The notes below the pieces were generated by a model. That model made no database searches and was not told the DNA's origin. It worked only from the letters and a program-made list of their open reading frames with translations. A program made the position numbers and the translations under genes. Source: Dehalococcoidia bacterium (lineage in GTDB: Bacteria > Chloroflexota > Dehalococcoidia > Tepidiformales > Tepidiformaceae). From it: DNA of 38,412 nt. Each line of letters starts with the position of its first letter. The first letter of the stretch is position 1. The DNA is taken from NCBI GenBank assembly GCA_022826585.1, contig JAJDUR010000013.1, positions 1 through 38,412 on the forward strand. Direction: 5' to 3'. Below, one piece after another: positions 27,941 to 35,326 of the stretch.

Positions 27941-30298
27941 CTAGCTCAGAATGCCATCTCCCACGAGGGCGCCGATCTCCTCCGGCCCCATCCCCAGCAG
28001 CTCCGTGAGCACGTCGAACGTGTCCGCTCCCAGGGATCGAGCCGCGTACGCGGTCGTCGGCCGCTGGCCGTCGATGAAGGCGGGGAAGCGCTCCGCTCCC
28101 TGCTCGCCCTCGTCTTCCGTGGGAATGGTCCCGATGAACGAGCGTGCGGCCAGGTGCGGGTCGACCGTCGCGATATCGCCGCCGTCCTGCACCGCGCCCG
28201 CGGCGATGCCCCGCGCCTGGCACGCTTCCATGACCTCGTAGCGGTCCTGCCCGGCCGTCCAGGCGGCCACTCGGTCGTCGAGCGCGTCCTGGTTGGCGAT
28301 GCGCGCCTCGTGCGTGAAGAAGCGCGGGTCGTCGGCCAGCTCGGGGGCGCCCATCACCTCGCAGAGCGCCCGCCACTGCTCGTCCCCCCGCACCGCGATC
28401 GCCACCCAGCGGTCCTCGCCCCGTGCGGGATAGATGCCGTGCGGCGCCCAGGCGTCGAACGGATGCCGGTTCGCCACCGGCTGCGGGTCGACCCCGTTCG
28501 CGAAGTAGTCGAGGAAGGCGGGGCCCATCAGTCCCAACCCCAGCTCGTACTGGGCCACGTCGACGTCCAGCCCCTGCCCCGTACGGCGCCGGTGCTCCAC
28601 CCCCTCGAGGATGCCCAGCGCCGCCGCCACCCCGCTCAGGTGGTCCGTGAGCGAGTAGCCGAAGCCGATGTCCTGCCGTCCCGGCACGTTCGTCAGGTAG
28701 GTCAGCCCCGTGATCGCGTGGATCGTCGGCGCGAAGGTCACGAAGTCGCGCCACGGCCCCGAATTCCCCATGCCCCCCATCGCCACCACCGTCACGCCCG
28801 GCGCCGTCTCCACCAGACCCTTCCGGCTGAGCCCCCAGCGCGCGAGCACGCCCGCGCTGAAGTTGTCGATGATGGCGTCGCATTCGCCCGCGAGGCGGCG
28901 CGCCAGTTCCTGCGCCTCCTCCCGCCGCATGTCGAGGGCGAGGTTCCGCTTGTTCCGGTTCCACGAGAGGTAGTACGGGTGGTTGAGCGTGTTCGCCCCG
29001 GCGTTGCGCGCCGCCGTCCCCACCTTGATCACGTCCGCCCCGAGGTCCGCGAGCACGCGCGTCCCGAACGGTCCCGCCAGCACGTGCGTGAAGTCGAGCA
29101 CTCGCAGCCCCGCCAGCGGCTTCCCGGCCGAGGGCTCGCCGGGAATCGCCTCCAGGTCCGGCCGAGCGCTCCATGCCACCTCCTCGACCCGAGCCGGCGG
29201 CCCGGGTGCGGGCCCGTCGGCGTCGGTCGTCAGCAGCCGCCCGGGGAAGGGCACGCTGCCGAACTCGTCCACCTCCCGCTCCTGGAAATACCCGCGCGCC
29301 TCGATCTGGGGCGTCGCCACCACCTTGCTCACGGGCCACACCGCCCCGAACGGCAGCCGGCGCCGCTGCGCCTCCATGAACAGGTCATCCGCGTTGTTCT
29401 TCGCCGTCCACTCCCGCAGGACGCTCATCACGTGCGGCATCTGCTTCACGAGCGCGATCAGGTCCGGGAACTCCTCGCGATCGTTCAGGTCCGCCGCCGA
29501 GTCGCTCTCCTCCAGCCACGGGATGAGCTTGTCGATGAGACCGAGCGAGGGCGTCACCATCAGCCCGTTGCCGTCCCTATCCGGGTAGAGCTCGTAGCCG
29601 CCGCTCCAGTGCAGGCTCCCCTGGCGCTGCGCGATCTGCGTCGTCCAGCGGCCCCCGTCTGGCCAGAACCACTGCATCAGCATCTGCTCGGTGTTCGCCG
29701 TCAGCGTCTCGTGACTCGAGAGGTCGATGTGGCAGCCCTTCCCGCTGGAATCGCGCAGCCGCACGCCGGCGAGCGCGCAGCAGGCCGCGTACAGCCCGAC
29801 CGTGTGCGCCGTCTGGTTGCCGTACCCGGTCAGCGGAGGCGTCTCGGGCGTCCCCGTGATCGATGCCGCCCCGCAGAGCGCCGTCGCCACCAGGTCGTTG
29901 ACCGCCAGCCCCGCCCAGGGCCCCTCGTGCCCCATGGGCGTCACCGAGAGCCGCACCAGCGACGGAAACGCCTCCCGGAGCGCGTCTCCGTCGAAGGGAG
30001 CGTCGCCGGCCTTCCAGTCCTCGATGAGCAGGTCCGCCCCGGCGAGCAGGTCACGGCCTTCGTCGCCCGCGAGGTCGAAGTGCACGACGCGCTTGCCCGC
30101 GTTGTACCAGGTCGCCTGGATTGAGACGCCGCTCTCGCCGAAGAACGGCGGCTCCCGCTCCAGCTCGTCCCCGCCCGGCGGGACCACCCGCACCACGTCG
30201 GCCCCGCCGTCGGCGAGCAGCCGTCCGGCGAAGGCGCCCGCCCAGCCCGCCTGCTCGACTACGCGGAGCCCTGCCAGCGGTGTGCTCGTGCGCTCCAT
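27941..30298 (-). CDS. Tandem-fused CaiB/BaiF (class III) CoA-transferase
   Basis: At 785 residues this is two family III CoA-transferase units in one chain. Half one (about 8-390) begins PLAGLRVVEQAGWAGAFAGRLLADGGADVVRV and half two (about 395-780) begins KPLAGLRVLDFTHVLAGPFGTRVLADLGADVIKV. Half two keeps the CoA-binding NRNKRNLALDM block, and half one has a degraded version (YNAGKRVVHFDLA). The position of the covalent Asp of formyl-CoA transferase appears to be Glu in both halves (DVAQYELG and DLSSHETL, by eye). Family members move CoA between carboxylic acids, often in carnitine, bile acid or aromatic catabolism. The substrate is unknown. The ATG is 8 nt after TACGAT. It is divergent from the DUF1538 operon. 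Confidence 0.9.
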   Translation of the reverse strand: MERTSTPLAGLRVVEQAGWAGAFAGRLLADGGADVVRVVPPGGDELEREPPFFGESGVSIQATWYNAGKRVVHFDLAGDEGRDLLAGADLLIEDWKAGDAPFDGDALREAFPSLVRLSVTPMGHEGPWAGLAVNDLVATALCGAASITGTPETPPLTGYGNQTAHTVGLYAACCALAGVRLRDSSGKGCHIDLSSHETLTANTEQMLMQWFWPDGGRWTTQIAQRQGSLHWSGGYELYPDRDGNGLMVTPSLGLIDKLIPWLEESDSAADLNDREEFPDLIALVKQMPHVMSVLREWTAKNNADDLFMEAQRRRLPFGAVWPVSKVVATPQIEARGYFQEREVDEFGSVPFPGRLLTTDADGPAPGPPARVEEVAWSARPDLEAIPGEPSAGKPLAGLRVLDFTHVLAGPFGTRVLADLGADVIKVGTAARNAGANTLNHPYYLSWNRNKRNLALDMRREEAQELARRLAGECDAIIDNFSAGVLARWGLSRKGLVETAPGVTVVAMGGMGNSGPWRDFVTFAPTIHAITGLTYLTNVPGRQDIGFGYSLTDHLSGVAAALGILEGVEHRRRTGQGLDVDVAQYELGLGLMGPAFLDYFANGVDPQPVANRHPFDAWAPHGIYPARGEDRWVAIAVRGDEQWRALCEVMGAPELADDPRFFTHEARIANQDALDDRVAAWTAGQDRYEVMEACQARGIAAGAVQDGGDIATVDPHLAARSFIGTIPTEDEGEQGAERFPAFIDGQRPTTAYAARSLGADTFDVLTELLGMGPEEIGALVGDGILS

Positions 30299-30306
30299 CG
30301 CGCGAA

Positions 30307-30312
30307 ATCGTA
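30307..30312 (-). promoter_or_regulatory. Predicted -10 element of the CoA-transferase gene (TACGAT)
   Basis: TACGAT on the minus strand ends 8 nt before the ATG at 30298, without a Shine-Dalgarno, so the message may be leaderless. No good -35 is seen. Confidence 0.45.
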
Positions 30313-30388
30313 CGGAGCCATCCCCCAGTACGCGAGGAGGCCGCTCCTGCGGTCTGAGGCAAGGCCCGCGCCGCCCTCCCGGTTTTCG

Positions 30389-30417
30389 TTGACCTGCTTC
30401 GCGCCGCTTCGTACGGT
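30389..30417 (+). promoter_or_regulatory. Predicted promoter of the DUF1538-PII-CBS operon
   Basis: TTGACC (30389-30394), exactly 17 nt, TACGGT (30412-30417). This is one of the best-formed promoters in the window. It predicts a start near 30424 and a leader of about 25 nt before the ATG at 30448. Confidence 0.65.
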
Positions 30418-30447
30418 GTAGCCGCGCCGCGCAGGCCCACCGAACCC

Positions 30448-31209
30448 ATGCAGCACACGCGCGAGGAGCCTGGTTTGCCGCGATTCGCGTTGGCCATGGC
30501 GAAGCAGATTCTGGGCGCGCTTCGGGATCTGGCGCCCATCTTCGCCGTCATCGCCTTCTTCCAGGTCGTCGTGCTGCAACAGCCCTTCCCCGATGTCGCC
30601 GACGTCGTGGTCGGGCTGGTCTGCGTCGTCCTCGGGCTGGCGCTCTTCATCCAGGGGCTGGAGAGCGGGCTCTTCCCGCTGGGCGAGGCGTTGGCCCAGG
30701 GGATGGCGCGCAAGGGAAGCGCAACGGCGCTGCTGGCGCTGGCCTTCTGTCTCGGCTTCGGCACCACCGTGGCCGAGCCCGCCCTGATCGCCGTGGCCGC
30801 CAAGGGCGCCGAGGTTGCGGCCGAGGCGCAGTTCATCGGCGAGAGCCAGGCCGCCCAGGACCGCTACGCCTTCGAGCTGCGCATGGTCGTGGCCGTCGCC
30901 GTCGGCCTCGCCATCGTCCTGGGCGTGCTGCGCATCCTCAAGGGCTGGCCCATCCACCGCTTCATCATCGGCGGCTACGTGCTGGTCATGGCCATGACGG
31001 TGTTCGCACCCGAGGAGATCGTGGGCGTCGCCTACGACTCCGGCGGGGTCACGACCAGCACCATCACAGTGCCACTGATCACCGCCCTGGGCGTGGGCCT
31101 CGCCTCCACCATCCGGGGCCGCAGCCCGATGCTCGACGGCTTCGGGCTGATCGCCTTCGCCAGCCTCACGCCCATGATCTGCGTGCTGGGCTACGGGATG
31201 GTGGTGTGA
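30448..31209 (+). CDS. DUF1538 integral membrane protein, first copy
   Basis: A 253-residue membrane protein with about seven hydrophobic helices. The DUF1538 signatures are [16 protein letters not shown] in helix 3 and [16 protein letters not shown] before helix 6, followed by [20 protein letters not shown]. The polar motifs inside membrane segments ([16 protein letters not shown]) look like a substrate or ion path. Established function: none that I know. It is first in a four-gene operon with a second DUF1538 protein, a PII-like protein and a CBS protein, all overlapping by 1-4 bp, which suggests a regulated transport complex. The loop at about 110-135 ([25 protein letters not shown]) is longer than the equivalent in the second copy. 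An internal ATG at 30496 is an alternative start. Confidence 0.88.
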   Translation: MQHTREEPGLPRFALAMAKQILGALRDLAPIFAVIAFFQVVVLQQPFPDVADVVVGLVCVVLGLALFIQGLESGLFPLGEALAQGMARKGSATALLALAFCLGFGTTVAEPALIAVAAKGAEVAAEAQFIGESQAAQDRYAFELRMVVAVAVGLAIVLGVLRILKGWPIHRFIIGGYVLVMAMTVFAPEEIVGVAYDSGGVTTSTITVPLITALGVGLASTIRGRSPMLDGFGLIAFASLTPMICVLGYGMVV

Positions 31210-31997
31210 TGCTGGACTTCCTCGCCCGCTTCGGCGAAACCCTCCTCTACACCCTGCGGGACGTGACCCCCATCGTCGTCATCCTCGTGCTGTTCCAGGT
31301 CGGTTTGCTGCGGCGCAAGCTGCCCAACATCAGGGGCATCGCCACCGGGTCGGTCATGGTGCTCCTGGGGCTGGCCCTCTTCCTCATCGGGCTGGAGCAG
31401 GCGCTCTTCCCCATCGGCGAGACGATGGCGCGGCAGCTCGCCGAAACCGCCGGCGAGGTCGCGCGCGATGGCGTCGTGCGCTGGCAGGACTACTGGGTCG
31501 TGTACCTCTTCGCCGCCGCCGTCGGTTTTGCGACGACCGTCGCCGAGCCGGCCCTCATCGCCGTTTCGCTCAAGGCCAAAGAGGTTTCGGGCGGCGCCGT
31601 GAACCCCTGGGGCCTGCGCATCGCCGTGGCCGTGGGCGTCGCCATCGGCGTGTCGCTGGGGTGCTTCCGCATCGTGACGGGCACGGCCCTGCCGTGGTAC
31701 ATCGTGGCCGCCTACGTCGTCGTCATCGTGCAGACCTACCTGAGCGGCCGCACCATCATCCCGCTCGCCTACGACAGCGGCGGCGTCACCACCTCGACCG
31801 TCACCGTGCCGGTGGTGGCGGCCCTGGGGCTGGGCCTCGCCGCCAACGTCCCCGGCCGCAGCCCGCTCATCGACGGCTTCGGCCTCATCGCCTTCGCCAG
31901 TGTATTCCCCATCATGTCGGTATTAGGCTATGCCATCACCGCCGAGCAGGTGGCGCGCTGGCGCAATCGGAACGAACGCAAGGAGGGTGAGTCATGA
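31209..31997 (+). CDS. DUF1538 integral membrane protein, second copy
   Basis: A 262-residue paralogue of the preceding gene, with the same motifs in the same order: [33 protein letters not shown] and [21 protein letters not shown]. About seven membrane helices are seen, with a short basic C-terminal tail (RWRNRNERKEGES). Differences include a hydrophilic loop around 73-95 (MARQLAETAGEVARDGVVRWQDYW). The ATG at 31209 shares one base with the previous stop (TGATG). A GTG at 31206 in frame is an alternative. Paired copies fused end to end as separate genes suggest a heterodimer with pseudo-twofold symmetry. The PII-like gene begins within its stop codon region. Confidence 0.88.
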   Translation: MLDFLARFGETLLYTLRDVTPIVVILVLFQVGLLRRKLPNIRGIATGSVMVLLGLALFLIGLEQALFPIGETMARQLAETAGEVARDGVVRWQDYWVVYLFAAAVGFATTVAEPALIAVSLKAKEVSGGAVNPWGLRIAVAVGVAIGVSLGCFRIVTGTALPWYIVAAYVVVIVQTYLSGRTIIPLAYDSGGVTTSTVTVPVVAALGLGLAANVPGRSPLIDGFGLIAFASVFPIMSVLGYAITAEQVARWRNRNERKEGES

Positions 31998-32344
31998 AGA
32001 TGGCGCTGGTCGTCGCCATGGTGAGCGACGAGAAGACGAACCGCATCATCGAAGCGGCCCGCGAAGGCGGCGCCACCGGCGACACCATCATCAGCAGCGT
32101 GCGCGGCGAAGGACTGAAGCCCGGCAAGACCTTCCTCGGCCTGGATCTGGCGGCGAAACGCGACGTGGTGCTGTTCCTGGTGGCGGAGCCGAGGGCGCGG
32201 GACATCCTCGAGCGCATCGCCGTCGCCGGCGACATGGACGGCGAGAGCGGCGCCGGCATCGCCTTCCAGATCACCATCGAGGACGCCGTCGGCCTCTCCA
32301 CCCAGTTGCCCACCCTCATGGAAGAGTTGGAAGGCGCGCTATGA
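31994..32344 (+). CDS. Divergent PII-like signalling protein
   Basis: This 116-residue protein is aligned by eye with GlnB/GlnK: MKMALVVAMVSDEKTNRIIEAAREGGATGDTIISSVRGEG matches the first beta-alpha-beta unit and the V-(K/R)-G-x-G turn. The T-loop region (41-57, LKPGKTFLGLDLAAKRD) is short and lacks the Tyr51 that is uridylylated in classic PII. The B-loop is replaced by DMDGESGAGIAF without the Lys90-type phosphate contact. A nucleotide may bind in another way, or the protein may sense something else. AGGAGGG lies 7 nt before the ATG, which overlaps the DUF1538 stop (ATGA). By position it likely docks on the DUF1538 membrane pair, as GlnK does on AmtB or SbtB on SbtA. Confidence 0.82.
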   Translation: MKMALVVAMVSDEKTNRIIEAAREGGATGDTIISSVRGEGLKPGKTFLGLDLAAKRDVVLFLVAEPRARDILERIAVAGDMDGESGAGIAFQITIEDAVGLSTQLPTLMEELEGAL

Positions 32345-32751
32345 ACGATCAGGGCGACACCAGGGCGGTACGCGTGGCCGACGTCATGGGGTCGGAGGTG
32401 CACACGATCGACGGGCTGGCCACGGTGGCCGAGGCCGTGGCCACGATGAAGCGCCTGCACATCAGCTCGCTGGTGGTCAACCGGCGCCACGACGACGACG
32501 AGCTGGGGCTGATCACGGTCAGCGACCTGGCCCGCGAGGTCATCGCGCCCGACCGCGCGCCTGATCGCGTCAACGTCTACGAGATCATGTCGAAGCCGGC
32601 GCTGGCGGTGCGCTCGGGCATGCTGGCCCGCTACGCGGTGCGGCTGCTCGTGCGGTTCGGCGTTTCCCGCGCACTGGTCGTTGACGACGACGGCGCGCCC
32701 CTGGGCCTGGTCACGCTGCGCGACCTCGTGCTGGAGCAGGCCCCGGAGTAG
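32341..32751 (+). CDS. CBS-domain pair protein
   Basis: This 136-residue protein consists of two CBS motifs. The first runs about 10-70 (VADVMGSEVHTIDGLATVAEAVATMKRLHISSLVVN...GLITVSDLARE). The second runs about 78-134 (VYEIMSKPALAVRSGMLARYAVRLLVRFGVSRALVVDDDGAPLGLVTLRDLVLE). Such Bateman modules usually bind AMP, ATP or S-adenosyl ligands and gate enzymes, channels or transporters. The ATG overlaps the PII-like stop (ATGA). It is the last gene of the operon, convergent with the SDR pair, with 10 bp between stops. The combination with PII and DUF1538 implies energy or nucleotide control of the membrane proteins. Confidence 0.9.
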   Translation: MNDQGDTRAVRVADVMGSEVHTIDGLATVAEAVATMKRLHISSLVVNRRHDDDELGLITVSDLAREVIAPDRAPDRVNVYEIMSKPALAVRSGMLARYAVRLLVRFGVSRALVVDDDGAPLGLVTLRDLVLEQAPE

Positions 32752-32761
32752 CCGCCGGCCC

Positions 32762-33547
32762 CTACAGGTGGGCGGAGACGCCCCCGTCGACCCGGAACAC
32801 CTGCCCGCTCAGGAATCCCGCCGCGTCGCTCGCCAGCAGGACCGACAGCGCGCCGAGGCTCTCGGCCCCGCCGAAGCTCCGCATGGGGATGAAGCGCAGC
32901 AGCAGGTTCTCCGCGGGATCGTGGGCTCCGCGCCCGGGCGTCCAGTCCATCCAGCCCGTCGCGATGCTGTTCACCGTCACCGCCGGCGCCAGCTCCTGGC
33001 TCAGCGACGCCGCCAGCCCGAACACCCCTGCCTTCGCCGCCGCGTAGGCGCTCAGGTTGTTCACCCCCCGCTCCCCGAAGATGCTGTTGACGAAGATCAG
33101 CCGTCCCGTCTCCCCCTCGCCCAGCTCCCGCACCCACGCCCGCGCCGCGTAGAACGCCCCGCTCAGGTTCACCGCCTGCACGTTCGCGAACTCCGCGTCG
33201 CCCGTCTTCTCGATCGGCTTCGCCAGCGGCAGGTCGGCGTTGTAGACGAGCACCGAAGGAACGCCGAACTCCTTCACCAGCTGCCGCAGCCCCACCCGCA
33301 CGTTCGTCGGCAGGGTCACGTCCCAGCCCTGGCTGAAGGTCTCGCGTCCGAGCTGCCCGACCGCCCGGCTCGCGCGCTTCGCCGCCATCACCTCGTCGCC
33401 GTCCATCGTCGCCGAGGCCACGGCCACGTCCGCGCCAGCCTCCGCCAGCGCCTCCGTGATCACGCGTCCCGCGGGATTCGCGAACCCCACCACGAGCGCC
33501 CGCTTCCCGGTCAGGTCGTATCCCTCCTGCCGCTCCCAGTCAGCCAC
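32762..33547 (-). CDS. SDR-family protein with altered cofactor motifs
   Basis: This 261-residue short-chain dehydrogenase/reductase-like protein keeps the catalytic set Ser155 (IFVNSIF), Tyr168 and Lys172 (SAYAAAKAG) and the C-terminal FLSGQVFRVDGG. The usual TGxxxGxG turn is VGFANPAGR (20-28), and NNAG is YNAD (102-105), so cofactor binding is unusual. The GTG at 33547 overlaps the stop of the upstream SDR gene by 8 bp, which I take as the start. A longer in-frame extension of 17 basic residues lies inside the neighbour. The two SDRs form an operon. The substrate is unknown. Confidence 0.85.
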   Translation of the reverse strand: MADWERQEGYDLTGKRALVVGFANPAGRVITEALAEAGADVAVASATMDGDEVMAAKRASRAVGQLGRETFSQGWDVTLPTNVRVGLRQLVKEFGVPSVLVYNADLPLAKPIEKTGDAEFANVQAVNLSGAFYAARAWVRELGEGETGRLIFVNSIFGERGVNNLSAYAAAKAGVFGLAASLSQELAPAVTVNSIATGWMDWTPGRGAHDPAENLLLRFIPMRSFGGAESLGALSVLLASDAAGFLSGQVFRVDGGVSAHL

Positions 33548-34376
33548 GGGACCGCGCCTCCACCTCGTCCGGAGCGTACCCCGTGGGCGCGATGCCACCC
33601 ACCAAGCCGCCGCCGTCGATGGGATAGTTCGCCCCCGTCACGTAGCTGGAGGCGTCGCTGCAAAGGAAGAGCGCCAGCGGTCCCAGCTCCCACGCCTGCC
33701 CCAGCCGTCGCGCCGTGATGTAGCTCCCCCGCTTCCGGATCACCTCCGCTTCCTCCTCCGTCTCCGTCGGGCGCTGCTCGACGAGCCCGGGCGTGATGCA
33801 GTTCACCCGGATGCCGTCCCGCGCGACCGCGCTCGCCACCGTCTGCGTGAAGTTGATGACGCCCGCCTTCGCCGCGGCGTAAGTCGGGCTCTGCGGCGTC
33901 GCGCGCATGCCCATCCCGCTCGCGATGTTGAGGATGACCCCGCTCCCCTGCGGCCGCATGTGCCGCAGCGCTGCCCGTGTGCAGTAGAACGTCCCGTTCA
34001 GGTTCACCGCGATCCCGCCGAGCCACTCTGCGTCCTCGATCTCCCACACCGCCTTGCCCCGCCCCGGCGAATCCCCGATGCCCGCGTTGTTCACCATGAT
34101 GTCGAGCCTGCCGAACCGCTCGACCGTCGCGTCGATGAGCCGGTCGCACTCCGCGCTCGACGTGACGTCCGTCGCGACTGTCAGGGGCTCGCGCCCGCCC
34201 TGCTCCGCCAGGAACGCGGCCGTCTCCTCGAGCTGCCCCGCCGTTCGCGCCGCGATGCACACCTCCGCCCCCGCCCGCATGAGCGACCGCGCCATCTCCC
34301 GCCCCAGCCCCCGGCTCCCCCCGGTGACGATCGCCACCCGCCGCGGCGGCCCATCCAGACGCAACGCTTCCAGCAC
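33540..34376 (-). CDS. Short-chain dehydrogenase/reductase (SDR), classical type
   Basis: This 278-residue Rossmann-fold oxidoreductase has TGGSRGLG (18-25), NNAG (96-99), the catalytic Ser153, Tyr166 and Lys170 (YAAAK) and a C-terminal YVTGANYPIDGGGLVG. Arg44 after strand 2 (CIAARTAG) hints at NADP preference. The GTG at 34376 has a GGAGGAGGGG site upstream and is favoured over an in-frame ATG 105 bp further up, which would add a tail without family similarity. It overlaps the next SDR gene by 8 bp, so they are translated together. A TATAGT -10 lies 28 nt upstream. The substrate is unknown; the nearby CoA-transferase allows a role in acyl or small-molecule catabolism. Confidence 0.9.
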   Translation of the reverse strand: MLEALRLDGPPRRVAIVTGGSRGLGREMARSLMRAGAEVCIAARTAGQLEETAAFLAEQGGREPLTVATDVTSSAECDRLIDATVERFGRLDIMVNNAGIGDSPGRGKAVWEIEDAEWLGGIAVNLNGTFYCTRAALRHMRPQGSGVILNIASGMGMRATPQSPTYAAAKAGVINFTQTVASAVARDGIRVNCITPGLVEQRPTETEEEAEVIRKRGSYITARRLGQAWELGPLALFLCSDASSYVTGANYPIDGGGLVGGIAPTGYAPDEVEARSRG

Positions 34377-34404
34377 GTACCCCTCCTCCTGGTCGGTCGC
34401 TGGG

Positions 34405-34410
34405 ACTATA
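34405..34410 (-). promoter_or_regulatory. Predicted -10 element of the SDR pair (TATAGT)
   Basis: TATAGT on the minus strand matches 5 of 6 consensus bases and is 28 nt before the SDR GTG. The -35 position is not convincing. It lies in the 38-bp gap after the CoiA-like gene. Confidence 0.45.
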
Positions 34411-34414
34411 CGTC

Positions 34415-35269
34415 CTAGCTCGCAGCCTGCTGGGGCGTCGGCCATAGCCATGGCATGCGGTCCAAACGCTGGGAGTCGCACCCCAAGGTGCTGTCGTGAG
34501 CGAACAGGTAGTGGCCACGACGCGGACTCGGCATTCCGAGCAGAGAGAGAACTCCCTCCGAGTCGTCGTCGTTGTAGTCAAGGAACGCATCTACGAGGTC
34601 GCCGTTCGAGTCGTGGAACGGCTCGAAGACCGTGGCAGGAAAGTCCTCGACCAGACGGGCCATCTGCCTCGACTCTTCGTCGAACTCGGGGATGTCGTCG
34701 TACCACCGTCGCTGTCTGTTGTGGAGGGTGGCTTGCTCGCTCTCTCCATCGAGCACATCGACTACGAACAGAGGGATGTCAGCATCTCGGGCGTGCCTCC
34801 ACATCTTGCTGCTCAGGTTGGACTTTCTGAACTCGATGAACGCGATCGGCTGGCCATCTGCTCCCACGATCGTCAGATCGGGCCTGAGACCGTTACCCAA
34901 CCGCTGTTCGACGACCACGGACGTGACCCCATGGAGCAGGTCGTACGTGTGGGGCCTCGAACACTGTCGACAGTTCCAGACGATCTCCCTGAAGAAGGGC
35001 AGGGTACGCAGATATGCGAACCAGGCCTCCTTCACCTTGCGATGCTCAACTGACTCCCCGGGGGGCCTGCAGTCCTTCTGCCTTGGCATGTGGGCAAAGG
35101 ATGAGCGACGGCCGGACCGATGGACCGGGTAGAGGCGGCACTGCTCATGGTGGGCGATGCCTATGTATCTCTCCCCACTCTTCGCCGCCTCGATGGGGGT
35201 GGGGGAGCCATCTTTCGCAACAGCTGTAGTGATTATGTCGGGGACCACTGTGGGTGCCTCCTTCTTCAC
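34415..35269 (-). CDS. CoiA-like / PD-(D/E)XK nuclease-like protein, lower GC
   Basis: A 284-residue protein of uncertain family. The N-terminal part has a CoiA-like tone (SGERYIGIAHHEQCRLYPVHRSG...FAH) and His76/Lys78 (EHRKVKEAW). A CxxC pair follows (Cys100, Cys103 in WNCRQCSRPH). The central block resembles a PD-(D/E)XK core: Glu121, RPDL with Asp131, then IEFRKS (Glu146, Arg148 in place of Lys), then a strand PLFVVDV. The C-terminal part is acidic. I chose the GTG at 35269 because TAAGGG lies 5 nt upstream. GC content and third-position GC are visibly lower than in its neighbours, suggesting acquisition. It is divergent from the sbcD-sbcC genes. Function unproven: a DNA-processing nuclease is plausible. 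Confidence 0.6.
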   Translation of the reverse strand: MKKEAPTVVPDIITTAVAKDGSPTPIEAAKSGERYIGIAHHEQCRLYPVHRSGRRSSFAHMPRQKDCRPPGESVEHRKVKEAWFAYLRTLPFFREIVWNCRQCSRPHTYDLLHGVTSVVVEQRLGNGLRPDLTIVGADGQPIAFIEFRKSNLSSKMWRHARDADIPLFVVDVLDGESEQATLHNRQRRWYDDIPEFDEESRQMARLVEDFPATVFEPFHDSNGDLVDAFLDYNDDDSEGVLSLLGMPSPRRGHYLFAHDSTLGCDSQRLDRMPWLWPTPQQAAS

Positions 35270-35312
35270 AGATACCCTTATTCCACAGGCGTCTTTTCGG
35301 TGTTGGGCAGAG

Positions 35313-35318
35313 TAGCAT
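35313..35318 (+). promoter_or_regulatory. Predicted -10 element of the sbcD-sbcC operon (TAGCAT)
   Basis: TAGCAT ends 8 nt before the ATG at 35327. On the opposite strand the overlapping TATGCT (35319-35314) could be the -10 of the divergent CoiA-like gene, so the two promoters may be face to face. Confidence 0.45.
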
Positions 35319-35326
35319 AGGTGCTG

